From Firmicutes bacterium UBA1422 (lineage in GTDB: Bacteria; Bacillota; Clostridia; Peptostreptococcales; Anaerovoracaceae): a stretch of 64,000 nt of DNA. Under the pieces are notes generated by a model that was not told the DNA's origin, made no database searches, and worked only from the letters and a program-made list of their open reading frames with translations. Of the stretch, positions 54,653 to 63,270 are shown piece after piece; positions within the stretch are counted from its first letter, which is position 1, and each line of letters starts with the position of its first letter. A program made the translations under genes and the position numbers. The stretch lies in the NCBI GenBank assembly GCA_002304835.1, contig DBPK01000028.1:11147-75146 (forward strand), given 5' to 3'.

Positions 54653-55282
54653 TTACATGCCAAAATCTTCTATGTCTTCTTTGAGAAAATGTATAGCACC
54701 CTCCAGGTCTTTCTTCTTGATACATCTGATTATCTTTATGTGGGCTTTTGTATCTCTTGGAAATGAGATATTATCCCATTTGTTCCAGTAGTGTTGGGCG
54801 TAGGCCATTGTAAGGGTATCCATGGCCCTTTTTAGAGAATTATATGCGAATTCATTGCTATAAAAAGACATCAGCTTAAGATGGAATTCCTTGTTGTACT
54901 CCCAGTGTGTCCAGAAATCGTCCCTGGCTTTTTCAGATGTGCAGAGTTTATCTATTTCTTCCAGCTGATCTGTTTGTTCCGTGCCGATGTCGGATATGCT
55001 TTTTCTCAAAGCTCCGCCCTCAACTATGATCCTGAAATCCAGGATATCTTCTATATCCTGTTTTGTAAGCCGTACCACTTCATATCCGTAGCGGGGAAGA
55101 CTTTTTAGTACTCCTTCGTTGCAAAGTTCCACAAGTGCCTCCCTTACGGGAGATTTACTGACTTTATACTTCTCTGTAAGCGCTTTTTCTCTGAGGATAG
55201 TCCCCTGAGGATATTTGCCTTTTATGATACTGTCGAATATCAGAGAGTATACTTTTTCTTTTAGGGTCTTTTCCTTGGTCAT
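54653..55282 (-). CDS. GntR-family regulator, FadR/FCD type
   Basis: 209 residues. An N-terminal winged helix (YKVSKSPVREALVELCNEGVLKSLPRYGYEV, within residues 34-66) and a C-terminal FCD effector domain with metal-binding His candidates (EYNKEFHLKLM, DTKAHIKIIRC). ATG 55282 is chosen for GGAGG 7 nt upstream. It is divergent from the cysteine desulfidase and 79 nt before nhaC, so it may control both. A small GC hairpin (54598-54610) lies between gntR and nhaC. Confidence 0.88.
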   Translation of the reverse strand: MTKEKTLKEKVYSLIFDSIIKGKYPQGTILREKALTEKYKVSKSPVREALVELCNEGVLKSLPRYGYEVVRLTKQDIEDILDFRIIVEGGALRKSISDIGTEQTDQLEEIDKLCTSEKARDDFWTHWEYNKEFHLKLMSFYSNEFAYNSLKRAMDTLTMAYAQHYWNKWDNISFPRDTKAHIKIIRCIKKKDLEGAIHFLKEDIEDFGM

Positions 55283-55307
55283 TTTTGAGCCTCCGAACAA
55301 CAGCATA

Positions 55308-55336
55308 AGTATAACAAATGCCCGAATATATGTAAA
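55308..55336 (-). promoter_or_regulatory. Promoter of gntR
   Basis: Minus strand TTTACA (55331-55336), 17-bp spacer, TATACT (55308-55313) preceded by TGT (extended -10). It is divergent from and close to the desulfidase promoter. Confidence 0.65.
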
Positions 55337-55343
55337 TACGGTT

Positions 55344-55375
55344 TTGACATTTAATATTATTTCTGGTATTATCAG
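55344..55375 (+). promoter_or_regulatory. Promoter of the cysteine desulfidase gene with possible GntR operator
   Basis: TTGACA (55344-55349), 17-bp spacer, TATTAT (55367-55372) with TGG before the -10. An imperfect palindrome CTGGTATTATCAG (55363-55375, 10 of 13 positions symmetric) overlaps the -10 and could be the operator of the divergent GntR protein. Confidence 0.65.
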
Positions 55376-55402
55376 TAGTATTCTTAAGGAGGATGAATAG
55401 TC

Positions 55403-56728
55403 ATGTCTGTAAACCCTTTAAACGAAACACATTATAAGGATTATATAAGCATACTGAAAAAAGATCTTTCTCTGGCTCTGGGATGTACGGAACCCGGCGC
55501 AGTAGCCTATGCCGCTTCAGAAGCGGTGACAGTTTTGGGAAGGTTCCCTGAGCGCATTGATATAAAATGTAGCGGAAATATAATAAAAAATGTCAAGGGC
55601 GTAATTGTTCCAAATTCAGGAGGCCTCAGAGGAGTGGATTCGGCAGCAATTCTTGGTGCCCTGGTGGGAAGAACCGGCAAAAAGCTCAATATTCTTGAGG
55701 ATGTTGAAGAAAAGGATATAAAAAAAGCATCTGCCCTTCTTAAATCAGATTTCTGTCATGTCCATCTAAAAGAAGGCGAAGACAGCTTATACATAGAGGT
55801 GATAGCCAAAGAAAAAAATGATACTGCAAAAGTGGTCATTGCCCAAAGTCATACCAATATAGTTCTAGTACAGTCCAATGATAAAATCCTCCTTGATAAG
55901 CAAACAAACAGAAAAAAAGAAAGCAGAAAAGATGAAAAGGGAAATATTGATAATAGCAAAACCGTTCTCAGTATAAAAGGAATTCTTGATTTTGCAAATA
56001 AGGCCAATATCAATGATCTTAAAAGTCTTATGCAGTTACAGCTTTCAGTAAACACAGCCATTGCAGATGAAGGTTTAAGAAACCCCTATGGTTCTTCCAT
56101 AGGAAGAACACTGCTAAAGACCGGCGACAATGATATTAGGACCAGAGCCAAAGCCAAGGCTGCCGCTGGATCCGACGCCCGAATGGGAGGAAGTTCTATG
56201 CCTGTTGTAATAAACTCCGGCAGTGGCAATCAGGGCATCACAGTGACCGTTCCGGTGGCCGAATATGCCGATGAGCTTTGTGCAGGGGAAGAAAAACTCT
56301 ACAGAGCACTGGCAATAAGCAACCTTGTTTCTATACATATAAAAAACCACATAGGAAAACTCTCTGCATTTTGCGGGGCAGTCAGTGCCGCATGCGGAAG
56401 CGGCGCCGCCATAACCTATCTTGATGGAGGCGGTTATGAGGAAATATGCTCTACGATAACGAATACAGCTGCCAATGTGAGCGGTATAATCTGTGACGGA
56501 GCAAAAGGATCCTGTGCCGCAAAAATAGCCTCATCCATAGATGCTGCTATCATGGGGCATGAAATGACAAAAGCAAAAAACACCTTCCCCTGTGGAGAAG
56601 GCATCGTAAAAGATGATATTGAAAAGACGATCGATAATATTGGTTTGATCGGCAAAGAGGGCATGAAGGAGACAGATATTGAGATCATGCACCTTATGCT
56701 CGGGGATCGGGACTGTGGCAACTGCTGA
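55403..56728 (+). CDS. cyuA: L-cysteine desulfidase (CyuA/UPF0597 family)
   Basis: 441 residues. This family breaks L-cysteine into pyruvate, ammonia and sulfide using an oxygen-sensitive 4Fe-4S cluster. Family blocks: LALGCTEPGAVAYAASEA, VPNSGGLRG, PYGSSIGRTLL, GSGNQGITVTVPV, and the cysteine-bearing FCGAVSAACGSGAA and CDGAKGSCAAK that probably hold the cluster. SD AAGGAGG lies upstream of ATG 55403. The last 35 nt overlap the convergent folD. The pyruvate produced would feed NifJ. Confidence 0.9.
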   Translation: MSVNPLNETHYKDYISILKKDLSLALGCTEPGAVAYAASEAVTVLGRFPERIDIKCSGNIIKNVKGVIVPNSGGLRGVDSAAILGALVGRTGKKLNILEDVEEKDIKKASALLKSDFCHVHLKEGEDSLYIEVIAKEKNDTAKVVIAQSHTNIVLVQSNDKILLDKQTNRKKESRKDEKGNIDNSKTVLSIKGILDFANKANINDLKSLMQLQLSVNTAIADEGLRNPYGSSIGRTLLKTGDNDIRTRAKAKAAAGSDARMGGSSMPVVINSGSGNQGITVTVPVAEYADELCAGEEKLYRALAISNLVSIHIKNHIGKLSAFCGAVSAACGSGAAITYLDGGGYEEICSTITNTAANVSGIICDGAKGSCAAKIASSIDAAIMGHEMTKAKNTFPCGEGIVKDDIEKTIDNIGLIGKEGMKETDIEIMHLMLGDRDCGNC

Positions 56729-57563
56729 AGGCAGCTTCCGCCACATGACGCATCAAAACACTTACCGTAACGCTACCCACTCCCCCGGGAACAGGGGTTA
56801 TTGCATAAACTTCAGGCAATGCTGCTTCTGTATCAACATCGCCACATATCTTTCCGCCGGGGGAAACATTGATGCCCACATCTATCACTATCTGATTTTT
56901 GTTGAAAAACGAACTGTCTGCCATGCCGGTCTTTCCTGCCGCAACTATCATTATTTCAGAATTTCTGCATATCTCTGCCGTATCCCGGGTTTTTGAATGG
57001 CATATAGTCACTGTGGAGTCAGCCTTAACAAGCAGCATGGCCAAAGGTCTTCCGGACACATTGCTTCGCCCCAAAACGGCGCTCCTCTTTCCCGCCGGGT
57101 CGATTCCGTAATACTTCAGTATCTCCATACAGGCCACCGCTGTACAGGGTGCAAAAAAATCGTCTTTCCCGCTGTACAGGGCTGCCATGGACTTATCTGT
57201 TATTCCGTCAACGTCTTTTTCTGCAGTCAATGCCCCGCAGACTTTTTCATCATCTATGTCAAGGGGCAGCGGTCTCATTAAAAGTATACCGTGTATGTCC
57301 CTGTCACTGTTTAACATTTTTACTGTTTCAACGACCTCATCTGTGGATGCCTCTTGGGGCAGTGTATACTGGTCAACATCTATACCGGTTTTCTCGGCTT
57401 TTTTCAAAATGGCTTTTTCATATGTTTCATCTTCCGCTTTCTCTCCGACTCTTATTATCGCCAGTGCAGGAACAATGCCCTCCGCTTTGAGGGCTTTTGT
57501 TTTTTCTTCTGTTTCTTTGTTCAACGCATCTGCAACTTCCTTGCCTGTCAGAAGCTTTGCCAT
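56694..57563 (-). CDS. folD: Methylene-THF dehydrogenase/methenyl-THF cyclohydrolase FolD
   Basis: 289 residues. FolD interconverts 5,10-methylene-, methenyl- and 10-formyl-THF. Conserved pieces: YEKAILKKAEKTGI (catalytic Lys), GILLMRPLPLDI, KDVDGIT, GRSNVSGRPLAMLL (NAD(P) site) and TPVPGGVGSVT. The C-terminus runs 35 nt into the convergent cysteine desulfidase gene. Since FchA is also encoded, the cyclohydrolase step is covered twice. Confidence 0.95.
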   Translation of the reverse strand: MAKLLTGKEVADALNKETEEKTKALKAEGIVPALAIIRVGEKAEDETYEKAILKKAEKTGIDVDQYTLPQEASTDEVVETVKMLNSDRDIHGILLMRPLPLDIDDEKVCGALTAEKDVDGITDKSMAALYSGKDDFFAPCTAVACMEILKYYGIDPAGKRSAVLGRSNVSGRPLAMLLVKADSTVTICHSKTRDTAEICRNSEIMIVAAGKTGMADSSFFNKNQIVIDVGINVSPGGKICGDVDTEAALPEVYAITPVPGGVGSVTVSVLMRHVAEAAFSSCHSPDPRA

Positions 57564-57567
57564 TTTC

Positions 57568-58200
57568 TTATCCTTTCAATTCAGACTCTACATTTTTATA
57601 TACATTTTCTGCAACGGCTGTATATTCTTCCAGCATTTTTTCGGTCTTTTTGTTTACTTCTTCCGCATATTCTCTGTCATTCATGGATTTTGTATTAATA
57701 AAAACATTAAGACTTGCAGACTTTAATGCTGCTTTGCAAAAAACAGCTCCTGCTCCTGCATCGCTTAATGCCATCCTGCTGCCTTTTTTTGCAAATCCGT
57801 CACATATTTTTATGGCATCGCAGCATTTTTCCATTATTTCATAAGGAACTGAGCAGGCCTGCCGGAGACATTCTTCCATTACTTCTCTTTTTTCTGTTTT
57901 TTCTTCTTCGTTAGTTTCCGGCATTCCGTAGGCCTTTGCCAGGGGCGCAAATACCCGGGCATCCTTTTGTACCAGCGAAAGTAAATCTCTCTGCAAAATC
58001 AAGGCTTTTTCTTTTAATACGGTTACTTCTTTTTGAACATCTTCATACTTTTTTTTCCCGATGGTCAAAGAGCCCACCATATTACCAAGGGCGATGCCTA
58101 CTGCAGCCACCAGGGCAGATGCGCCTCCTCCTCCCGGTACAGGATCTCTTCCTGCCAGCATTTCAACAAATTCTTCACAACTTTTCTTCGTATATATCAT
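57568..58200 (-). CDS. fchA: Methenyl-THF cyclohydrolase/formimino-THF cyclodeaminase FchA
   Basis: 210 residues, all helical. The opening motif EMLAGRDPVPGGGGASALVAA identifies the FTCD_C/FchA family. In acetogens and purine or histidine fermenters it interconverts methenyl-, formimino- and formyl-THF. It starts one base after the fhs stop; the SD before ATG 58200 is weak, so coupling to fhs is likely. Confidence 0.92.
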   Translation of the reverse strand: MIYTKKSCEEFVEMLAGRDPVPGGGGASALVAAVGIALGNMVGSLTIGKKKYEDVQKEVTVLKEKALILQRDLLSLVQKDARVFAPLAKAYGMPETNEEEKTEKREVMEECLRQACSVPYEIMEKCCDAIKICDGFAKKGSRMALSDAGAGAVFCKAALKSASLNVFINTKSMNDREYAEEVNKKTEKMLEEYTAVAENVYKNVESELKG

Positions 58201-58201
58201 G

Positions 58202-59878
58202 CTAAAACAAACCTGATATCTTTCCGTCTTTGTCGACATCTATGTTTTCGGCCGCCGGCACTTTGGGGAGCCCCGGCATGGTCATTATGTCTCCTGTGAT
58301 GGCAACTATGAATCCCGCTCCTGCGGATATCTTCATGCTGCGTACAGTGAGTGTGAAATCCTTTGGAGCTCCCAGAAGCTTCATATCATCCGAAAAACTG
58401 TATTGAGTCTTTGCCATACATACGGGCACATTTCCAAACCCCAGTTCTTCCAGCTGCTGCATTTGTTTTTTTGCATTATCGGTGAAACTCACATCGGAAG
58501 CCCTGTATATCCTCTTGGCAATGCTTTCGATTTTTTCTCTTATGGACATATCCAGAGCATATGCTTCTTCAAATCCGTTTTCGTTGCTGCAAAGTCTCAG
58601 AACTTCGTCGGACAGCTCCGAAGCACCTGCTCCGCCCATTGCCCACACCCGGCTCAAAGCCACATTGACTCCCAGCTCCCTGCATTTTTCTTCAACCATG
58701 GTCAGTTCGGCTTTTGTATCATTTGGAAATGCATTTATTGCCACAACCGCCGGCAACTTATAGACTTTTGTTATATTCTCCACATGCTGCAGAAGGTTTG
58801 GCATGCCTCTTTCAAGGGCTTTCAGATCTTCCTTCTCAAGTTCTGCTTTTGGGACTCCTCCGTGATGCTTAAGTGCACGGACCGTTGCGACTATAACTAC
58901 AGCAGATGGTTTGATCCCGGCCATACGGCATTTGATATCAAGAAACTTTTCCGCTCCGAGATCTGCCCCGAATCCAGCTTCCGTAACCACATAATCTGCC
59001 AGTTTAAGAGCCATTTTTGTTGCCATTACAGAATTGCAACCGTGGGCTATATTTGCAAAAGGTCCCCCATGAACGAATGCCGGTGTGTGCTCAAGGGTCT
59101 GCACAAGGTTTGGTTTTAAGGCATCTTTCAGAAGCGCAGTTAATGCCCCCTGTGCCTTTAACTGCCCCGCTGTAACAGGCTTATCATCAAAAGTATAGCC
59201 GACAACTATTCTCGATATCCTGGCTTTCAGATCATCTATATCCCTTGAAAGGCACAATACGGCCATTATCTCGCTGGCCACTGTAATGTCGTATCCGTCT
59301 TCTCTGGGCACACCGTGAGGTTTGCCTCCCAGCCCGTCGACGATATTTCTGAGCTGGCGGTCATTCATGTCAACACACCTTCTCCATGTTACTTTCCTGG
59401 TATCGATACCAAGAACGTTACCCTGCTGAATATGATTGTCTATCATGGCTGCCAGAAGATTATTGGCTGCTCCTACAGCATGTATGTCCCCGGTAAAATG
59501 TAGATTTATATCTTCCATGGGCACCACCTGAGAATATCCGCCCCCGGCAGCTCCGCCTTTGACCCCGAAGACAGGGCCCAGTGAGGGTTCACGCAATGCC
59601 ACAAATGTCTTATTGCCTTTTTTTGACAACCCATCGGCAAGGCCTACGGTAGTTGTGGTTTTTCCCTCTCCTGCCGGTGTTGGTGTAATGGCTGTTACAA
59701 GTATGAGTTTTCCGTCTTCTCTGTTTTTCATTTCTTCAAGAAGACTGTAATTTATTTTTGCTTTATGATTCCCGTAAAGCTCCAGATACTTTTCATTTAT
59801 GCCTGCTTTTTCTGCTATTTCTTTTATGTCTTTTTTTTCGTTCTCCTGTGCGATCTCGATGTCTGATTTATATGCCAT
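58202..59878 (-). CDS. fhs: Formate-tetrahydrofolate ligase
   Basis: 558 residues, normal length. It activates formate with ATP and THF to 10-formyl-THF, the entry of the methyl branch. P-loop [45 protein letters not shown] and [13 protein letters not shown] are present. ATG 59878 has AGGAGG upstream; the longer in-frame start is unlikely. The stop codon is TAG. Confidence 0.97.
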   Translation of the reverse strand: MAYKSDIEIAQENEKKDIKEIAEKAGINEKYLELYGNHKAKINYSLLEEMKNREDGKLILVTAITPTPAGEGKTTTTVGLADGLSKKGNKTFVALREPSLGPVFGVKGGAAGGGYSQVVPMEDINLHFTGDIHAVGAANNLLAAMIDNHIQQGNVLGIDTRKVTWRRCVDMNDRQLRNIVDGLGGKPHGVPREDGYDITVASEIMAVLCLSRDIDDLKARISRIVVGYTFDDKPVTAGQLKAQGALTALLKDALKPNLVQTLEHTPAFVHGGPFANIAHGCNSVMATKMALKLADYVVTEAGFGADLGAEKFLDIKCRMAGIKPSAVVIVATVRALKHHGGVPKAELEKEDLKALERGMPNLLQHVENITKVYKLPAVVAINAFPNDTKAELTMVEEKCRELGVNVALSRVWAMGGAGASELSDEVLRLCSNENGFEEAYALDMSIREKIESIAKRIYRASDVSFTDNAKKQMQQLEELGFGNVPVCMAKTQYSFSDDMKLLGAPKDFTLTVRSMKISAGAGFIVAITGDIMTMPGLPKVPAAENIDVDKDGKISGLF

Positions 59879-59908
59879 TTTTTCCTCCTGTAAATAAACT
59901 TCCATTGT

Positions 59909-60772
59909 TTAGAAAATGCCTCTTATCCCCGAATCATTTATGATCTCCGCCAGATCTTTATATTTGTTCAAGGAATATATATGCATTCCGTCTATACCCA
60001 TATTCATATACTTGTACATCAACTTGATGGTGTATTCTTTTCCCGCTTTTTTGAAATCATCAGGATCTTCCCCGTATTTCCCTATTACATCAGCAAGGTC
60101 AGATGGTATGGAGCATCCGTTGCTCAATGTCATTCTTATAAGTCCATCTTTGAAAAGCACCGGCATTATCCCTACTATCACAGGAACTGTAACTCCTGCT
60201 TTCCTCAGTTTTTCTCTGAATCTTTCATACTCTTGTGTGTCATAACAAAGCTGTGTCAAGAAAAACCCGGCGCCGTTGTCCTGTTTGGATCTCAGATGGG
60301 CGATATCCGCCTCTTTGGAAACGGCTGATATATGTTTCTCCGGATAACATGCAGCTCCTATGCATATATCCGGGAAATTATCCTTGATATGTGCTATAAG
60401 CCTGTCTGCATGGAGAAAATATCCCTGCGTATCTTTCCACCCTTCCGGAAGGTCTCCCCGAAGAGCCATTATGTTGTCCACTCCCATTTCCCTATACTCG
60501 CCGATTTTTTTTGTTGCTTCTTCTCTGGAACTGCCAATACAAGTAAAATGTGTCATGACATTACGACCCGCATCCATTATTGCTTTGCATGTTTCTTTGC
60601 TGCGGCCCACATTTGTGCCACCGGCTCCATAAGTACAACTTATGTAATCGGGCTTGAATCTGGCAAGTTCATTCAGAGTTTCGGCAAGCGGCTCCATGGG
60701 TTTGTCTTCTTTGGGAGGAAAAACTTCGAATGAAAAAGTCATTTTCTTTTTTAATAATTCACTTATTTTCAT
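59909..60772 (-). CDS. metF: 5,10-methylenetetrahydrofolate reductase MetF
   Basis: 287 residues, FAD-dependent TIM barrel making 5-methyl-THF. Seen: FSFEVFPPKEDK, YISCTYGAGGTN, MTHFTCIGSSREE, ALRGDLPEG and FFLTQLCYD. Acetogens often have the zinc partner MetV next to metF; none is here. First gene of the metF-fhs-fchA-folD group, 58 nt after rnhB, so it may read from the ylqF promoter or from one I could not define. Confidence 0.94.
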   Translation of the reverse strand: MKISELLKKKMTFSFEVFPPKEDKPMEPLAETLNELARFKPDYISCTYGAGGTNVGRSKETCKAIMDAGRNVMTHFTCIGSSREEATKKIGEYREMGVDNIMALRGDLPEGWKDTQGYFLHADRLIAHIKDNFPDICIGAACYPEKHISAVSKEADIAHLRSKQDNGAGFFLTQLCYDTQEYERFREKLRKAGVTVPVIVGIMPVLFKDGLIRMTLSNGCSIPSDLADVIGKYGEDPDDFKKAGKEYTIKLMYKYMNMGIDGMHIYSLNKYKDLAEIINDSGIRGIF

Positions 60773-60830
60773 TTTCTGCTCCTTATAACGAATATACTAT
60801 AATATTTTACGGATATATAAAAGAGTTTTT

Positions 60831-61493
60831 TTACGGCCTTACGGCCATGATATTTTTGAGGAATGTGATGCGATGTATGGGGCATATGCCATGTGCCTTT
60901 ATCCCTTCATAATGGGCTTTAGTTCCATATCCTTTGTTTTTGTCAAAGGAATACCAGGGATACTGTTCATGATATGATTTCATCATTGCATCTCTTGTCA
61001 CCTTGGCAACTATCGAAGCCGCTGCTATGGAAATGCTTCTTGAATCTCCATGTATCAATGATGTTTGCGGTGTTTTTATTTCTTCTATTTTAACGGCATC
61101 GAAAAGGATATGCTGGATCTCTTTTCCCAGCATTATCTCTGCATTTTTCAATGCTTCTCTCATTGAAAGCTTTGTTGCTTCAAGTATGTTTATACTATCT
61201 ATTATTTTTTCATCTGCCATCCCTATGCCGTATGCCAGGGCTTTTTCTTTTATTATTGGGCAGAGTATATCTCTTTTCTTCTCGCTGAGTTTTTTTGAAT
61301 CATCTATCCCCGGCACATCAAAATCCAAAGGCAAAATAACCGCCGCAGAAACCACCGGCCCTGCCAGGGGGCCTCTCCCCACTTCATCTACACCGGCAAC
61401 AAAAAATACCCCTTCTTTATACAGCTTTTCCTCAAAGGTCCTCATTTCTTCTGATTTCTGTTTTAAATATTCCTCTGTATATTTATTTTTCAT
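60831..61493 (-). CDS. rnhB: Ribonuclease HII
   Basis: 220 residues. Removes ribonucleotides from RNA-DNA hybrids. Catalytic DEVGRGPLAGP near residue 36, DSKKLSEKKR, and SIVAKVTRDAMM are family motifs. It overlaps ylqF by 11 nt, as commonly seen in Firmicutes (rplS-ylqF-rnhB). Confidence 0.95.
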   Translation of the reverse strand: MKNKYTEEYLKQKSEEMRTFEEKLYKEGVFFVAGVDEVGRGPLAGPVVSAAVILPLDFDVPGIDDSKKLSEKKRDILCPIIKEKALAYGIGMADEKIIDSINILEATKLSMREALKNAEIMLGKEIQHILFDAVKIEEIKTPQTSLIHGDSRSISIAAASIVAKVTRDAMMKSYHEQYPWYSFDKNKGYGTKAHYEGIKAHGICPIHRITFLKNIMAVRP

Positions 61494-62352
61494 TGGGTTT
61501 TTCCAGAGTTATTCTTCCGATCTTGCCGGATCTGAATTCATCCAGCACAGTTCTCCCTGTCCTTTCATAATCGATTTTCTGACCGGGAAGGATGAATCCT
61601 CTTTTTGATGCAATGGCCTCCATGATACTGACAGGACTGCTTTCTTCTATTTCATTCTCCTTAAGCTTATAGCGTCCGGCCAGAAGGTCCGGGTGATCTA
61701 TAACCAGTACTGCAATAAGTTCCAGTGCCAGCTCTTGCGGATCCATTATTTCATCTTTTATTGAGCCACAGAAAGCAAGGTTCTTTCCGATATTTGGATC
61801 TTCAAATTTGGGCCAGAGTATGCCGGGAGTGTCAAGGACCTGCATGTCTGCTCCGCTGCCGGTTTTCTGCTGTTTAAGATTCAGCCACTGTTTACCCTTT
61901 GTGACCCCGGGTCTGTTTCCCGTTCTGGTGCTTTTTCTTCCTGTCATACGGTTTATCAAAGATGATTTGCCCGAATTCGGAACACCTGCAATCATTATCC
62001 GAAAGGGTTTTTTTGATTTGCTTTCACTTCGCATTTTATTTAGTATATCATAAAGTTCCTTTATTCCTTTTCCGCTCATACAGTTCAAGGCAACTGCTGC
62101 GGCATTTTTCTTTTCTCTTTTCAGTTTAACGAGCCATCCTTCGTTGGCTTTTGGGTCTGCCAGATCGCTTTTGTTAAGGGCAGTCACTCTAGGCTTGTCT
62201 TTAAGGATCTCATTCAATACCGGATTGCGGCTTGATATGGGTATTCTGGCATCTATAACTTCCACAACAACATTGACCAGTTTCAGGTTCTCCTGGATAA
62301 GTTCTTTTGTTTTTTTCATATGACCCGGATACCAGTTTATATCGTTTGTCAT
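61483..62352 (-). CDS. ylqF: Ribosome biogenesis GTPase YlqF (RbgA)
   Basis: 289 residues. Circularly permuted GTPase required for late 50S assembly: NKSDLAD (G4) comes before GVPNSGKSSLINRM (G1), then GRKSTRTGNRPGVTKG (G2) and DTPGILWP (G3). It has its own promoter after the rplS terminator. Confidence 0.95.
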   Translation of the reverse strand: MTNDINWYPGHMKKTKELIQENLKLVNVVVEVIDARIPISSRNPVLNEILKDKPRVTALNKSDLADPKANEGWLVKLKREKKNAAAVALNCMSGKGIKELYDILNKMRSESKSKKPFRIMIAGVPNSGKSSLINRMTGRKSTRTGNRPGVTKGKQWLNLKQQKTGSGADMQVLDTPGILWPKFEDPNIGKNLAFCGSIKDEIMDPQELALELIAVLVIDHPDLLAGRYKLKENEIEESSPVSIMEAIASKRGFILPGQKIDYERTGRTVLDEFRSGKIGRITLEKPNEK

Positions 62353-62374
62353 TTCTTTGCCTCTCTATGGCGAT

Positions 62375-62383
62375 ATTATAACA
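62375..62383 (-). promoter_or_regulatory. Extended -10 promoter of ylqF-rnhB
   Basis: Minus strand TGT followed by consensus TATAAT (62375-62380). There is no good -35. It sits 22 nt upstream of the ylqF ATG and just after the rplS terminator, implying a very short leader. Confidence 0.5.
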
Positions 62384-62432
62384 GAAAGTTGTCTCCTTCG
62401 GGCATGTTTATCGCTTGGCTCTCAAAAATTTA

Positions 62433-62463
62433 GAAAAAAAAGACCATCCGTTTTGGGATGGTC
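62433..62463 (-). terminator. Terminator after rplS
   Basis: Minus strand GACCATCC, 6-nt loop, GGATGGTC, then eight T. It is 12 nt after the rplS stop; strong. Confidence 0.93.
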
Positions 62464-62474
62464 AGGAAAAAACT

Positions 62475-63134
62475 TTATTCTTTTGTTTCTTCGTTTTCCT
62501 TGGTTTCGTCTTCCGCCACTTTGTCTTCTGGAGCTTCTGCTTCCGGAGTTTCTTCTGTCTCTGTTTCCGCTTCGGCAGTTTCTGTCTTTTCTTTGTTGTC
62601 GGCTTCTACAGTTTCAACGGCTTCTGCTTCGCCTTTTTCAGCTGCTTCTGCCTCTTCAACGGCTTTTGCTTCATTTTCTGCTGTTTCGGCAGCCTCAGCT
62701 TCTGCTGCAGCTTTGGCCTCCTGCACTGCCTTGGTAGCTTCCTCTTCAGCTTTTGCCTTGGCCGCTTCCATGGCTTTCAGTTGTTCTTCTGTGTATATCT
62801 TTGATTTGATCTTTGCTGATTTGCCTGTTCTCTTCCGCATATAATTCAGCTTAGCTCTTCTTACGTTACCTTTTCTGACAATTTCGATCCTGTCTATTCT
62901 CGGTGAATGAAGCGGGAATGTTTTTTCAACACCAACACCTGAAGCTATCCTTCTTACTGTGAAAGTCTCATTGACTCCGCCATGTTGTCTTTTCAGAACG
63001 AATCCTTCAAATATTTGGATCCTTTCTCTTGAGCCTTCTTTTATTTTGATGTGCACTTTTACAGTGTCTCCCACATCAAACGCAGGGATATCACTCTTCT
63101 TATATTCATCTGTGATTGCCTGTATTACATCCAT
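62475..63134 (-). CDS. rplS: Ribosomal protein L19 with long acidic C-terminal tail
   Basis: 219 residues, where L19 is normally about 115. Residues 1-115 are an ordinary L19 ([68 protein letters not shown]). Residues 116-219 are almost only Ala, Glu, Lys and Thr, without hydrophobic core, and strongly acidic: likely a helix followed by a disordered tail. The reading frame is continuous and the stop is followed at once by the terminator, so the tail belongs to the gene. SD AAGGAGG lies upstream. The tail's function is unknown. Confidence 0.95.
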   Translation of the reverse strand: MDVIQAITDEYKKSDIPAFDVGDTVKVHIKIKEGSRERIQIFEGFVLKRQHGGVNETFTVRRIASGVGVEKTFPLHSPRIDRIEIVRKGNVRRAKLNYMRKRTGKSAKIKSKIYTEEQLKAMEAAKAKAEEEATKAVQEAKAAAEAEAAETAENEAKAVEEAEAAEKGEAEAVETVEADNKEKTETAEAETETEETPEAEAPEDKVAEDETKENEETKE

Positions 63135-63209
63135 TTATGATTCCTCCTTCCCTCCAAGACGTTCATGGTATCTGCTCATACTCAGAGGACCGCCCGTAAT
63201 AACTACAAC

Positions 63210-63238
63210 AATATAGCATAAAACCCCTGCAAATGCAA
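63210..63238 (-). promoter_or_regulatory. Promoter of rplS
   Basis: Minus strand TTGCAT (63233-63238), 17-bp spacer, TATATT (63210-63215) preceded by TGC (extended -10). The -35 lies inside the terminator hairpin of the upstream gene. The leader is about 70 nt, where an L19 autoregulatory element could sit; I cannot confirm one. Confidence 0.55.
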
Positions 63239-63248
63239 GGGGTTTTTT
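63218..63248 (-). terminator. Terminator after the NlpC/P60 gene
   Basis: Minus strand AACCCC-TTGCA with TGCA-GGGGTT (one-base bulge, tight loop), followed by TTTTA. It is 23 nt past the gene's stop and overlaps the -35 of the rplS promoter. Confidence 0.75.
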
Positions 63249-63270
63249 ATATCATTAATGCTTCCTGACA

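Noticed and set aside
63135..63205. L19 autoregulatory leader RNA
   Set aside because: The leader length is suitable, but I could not identify the conserved structure by eye.
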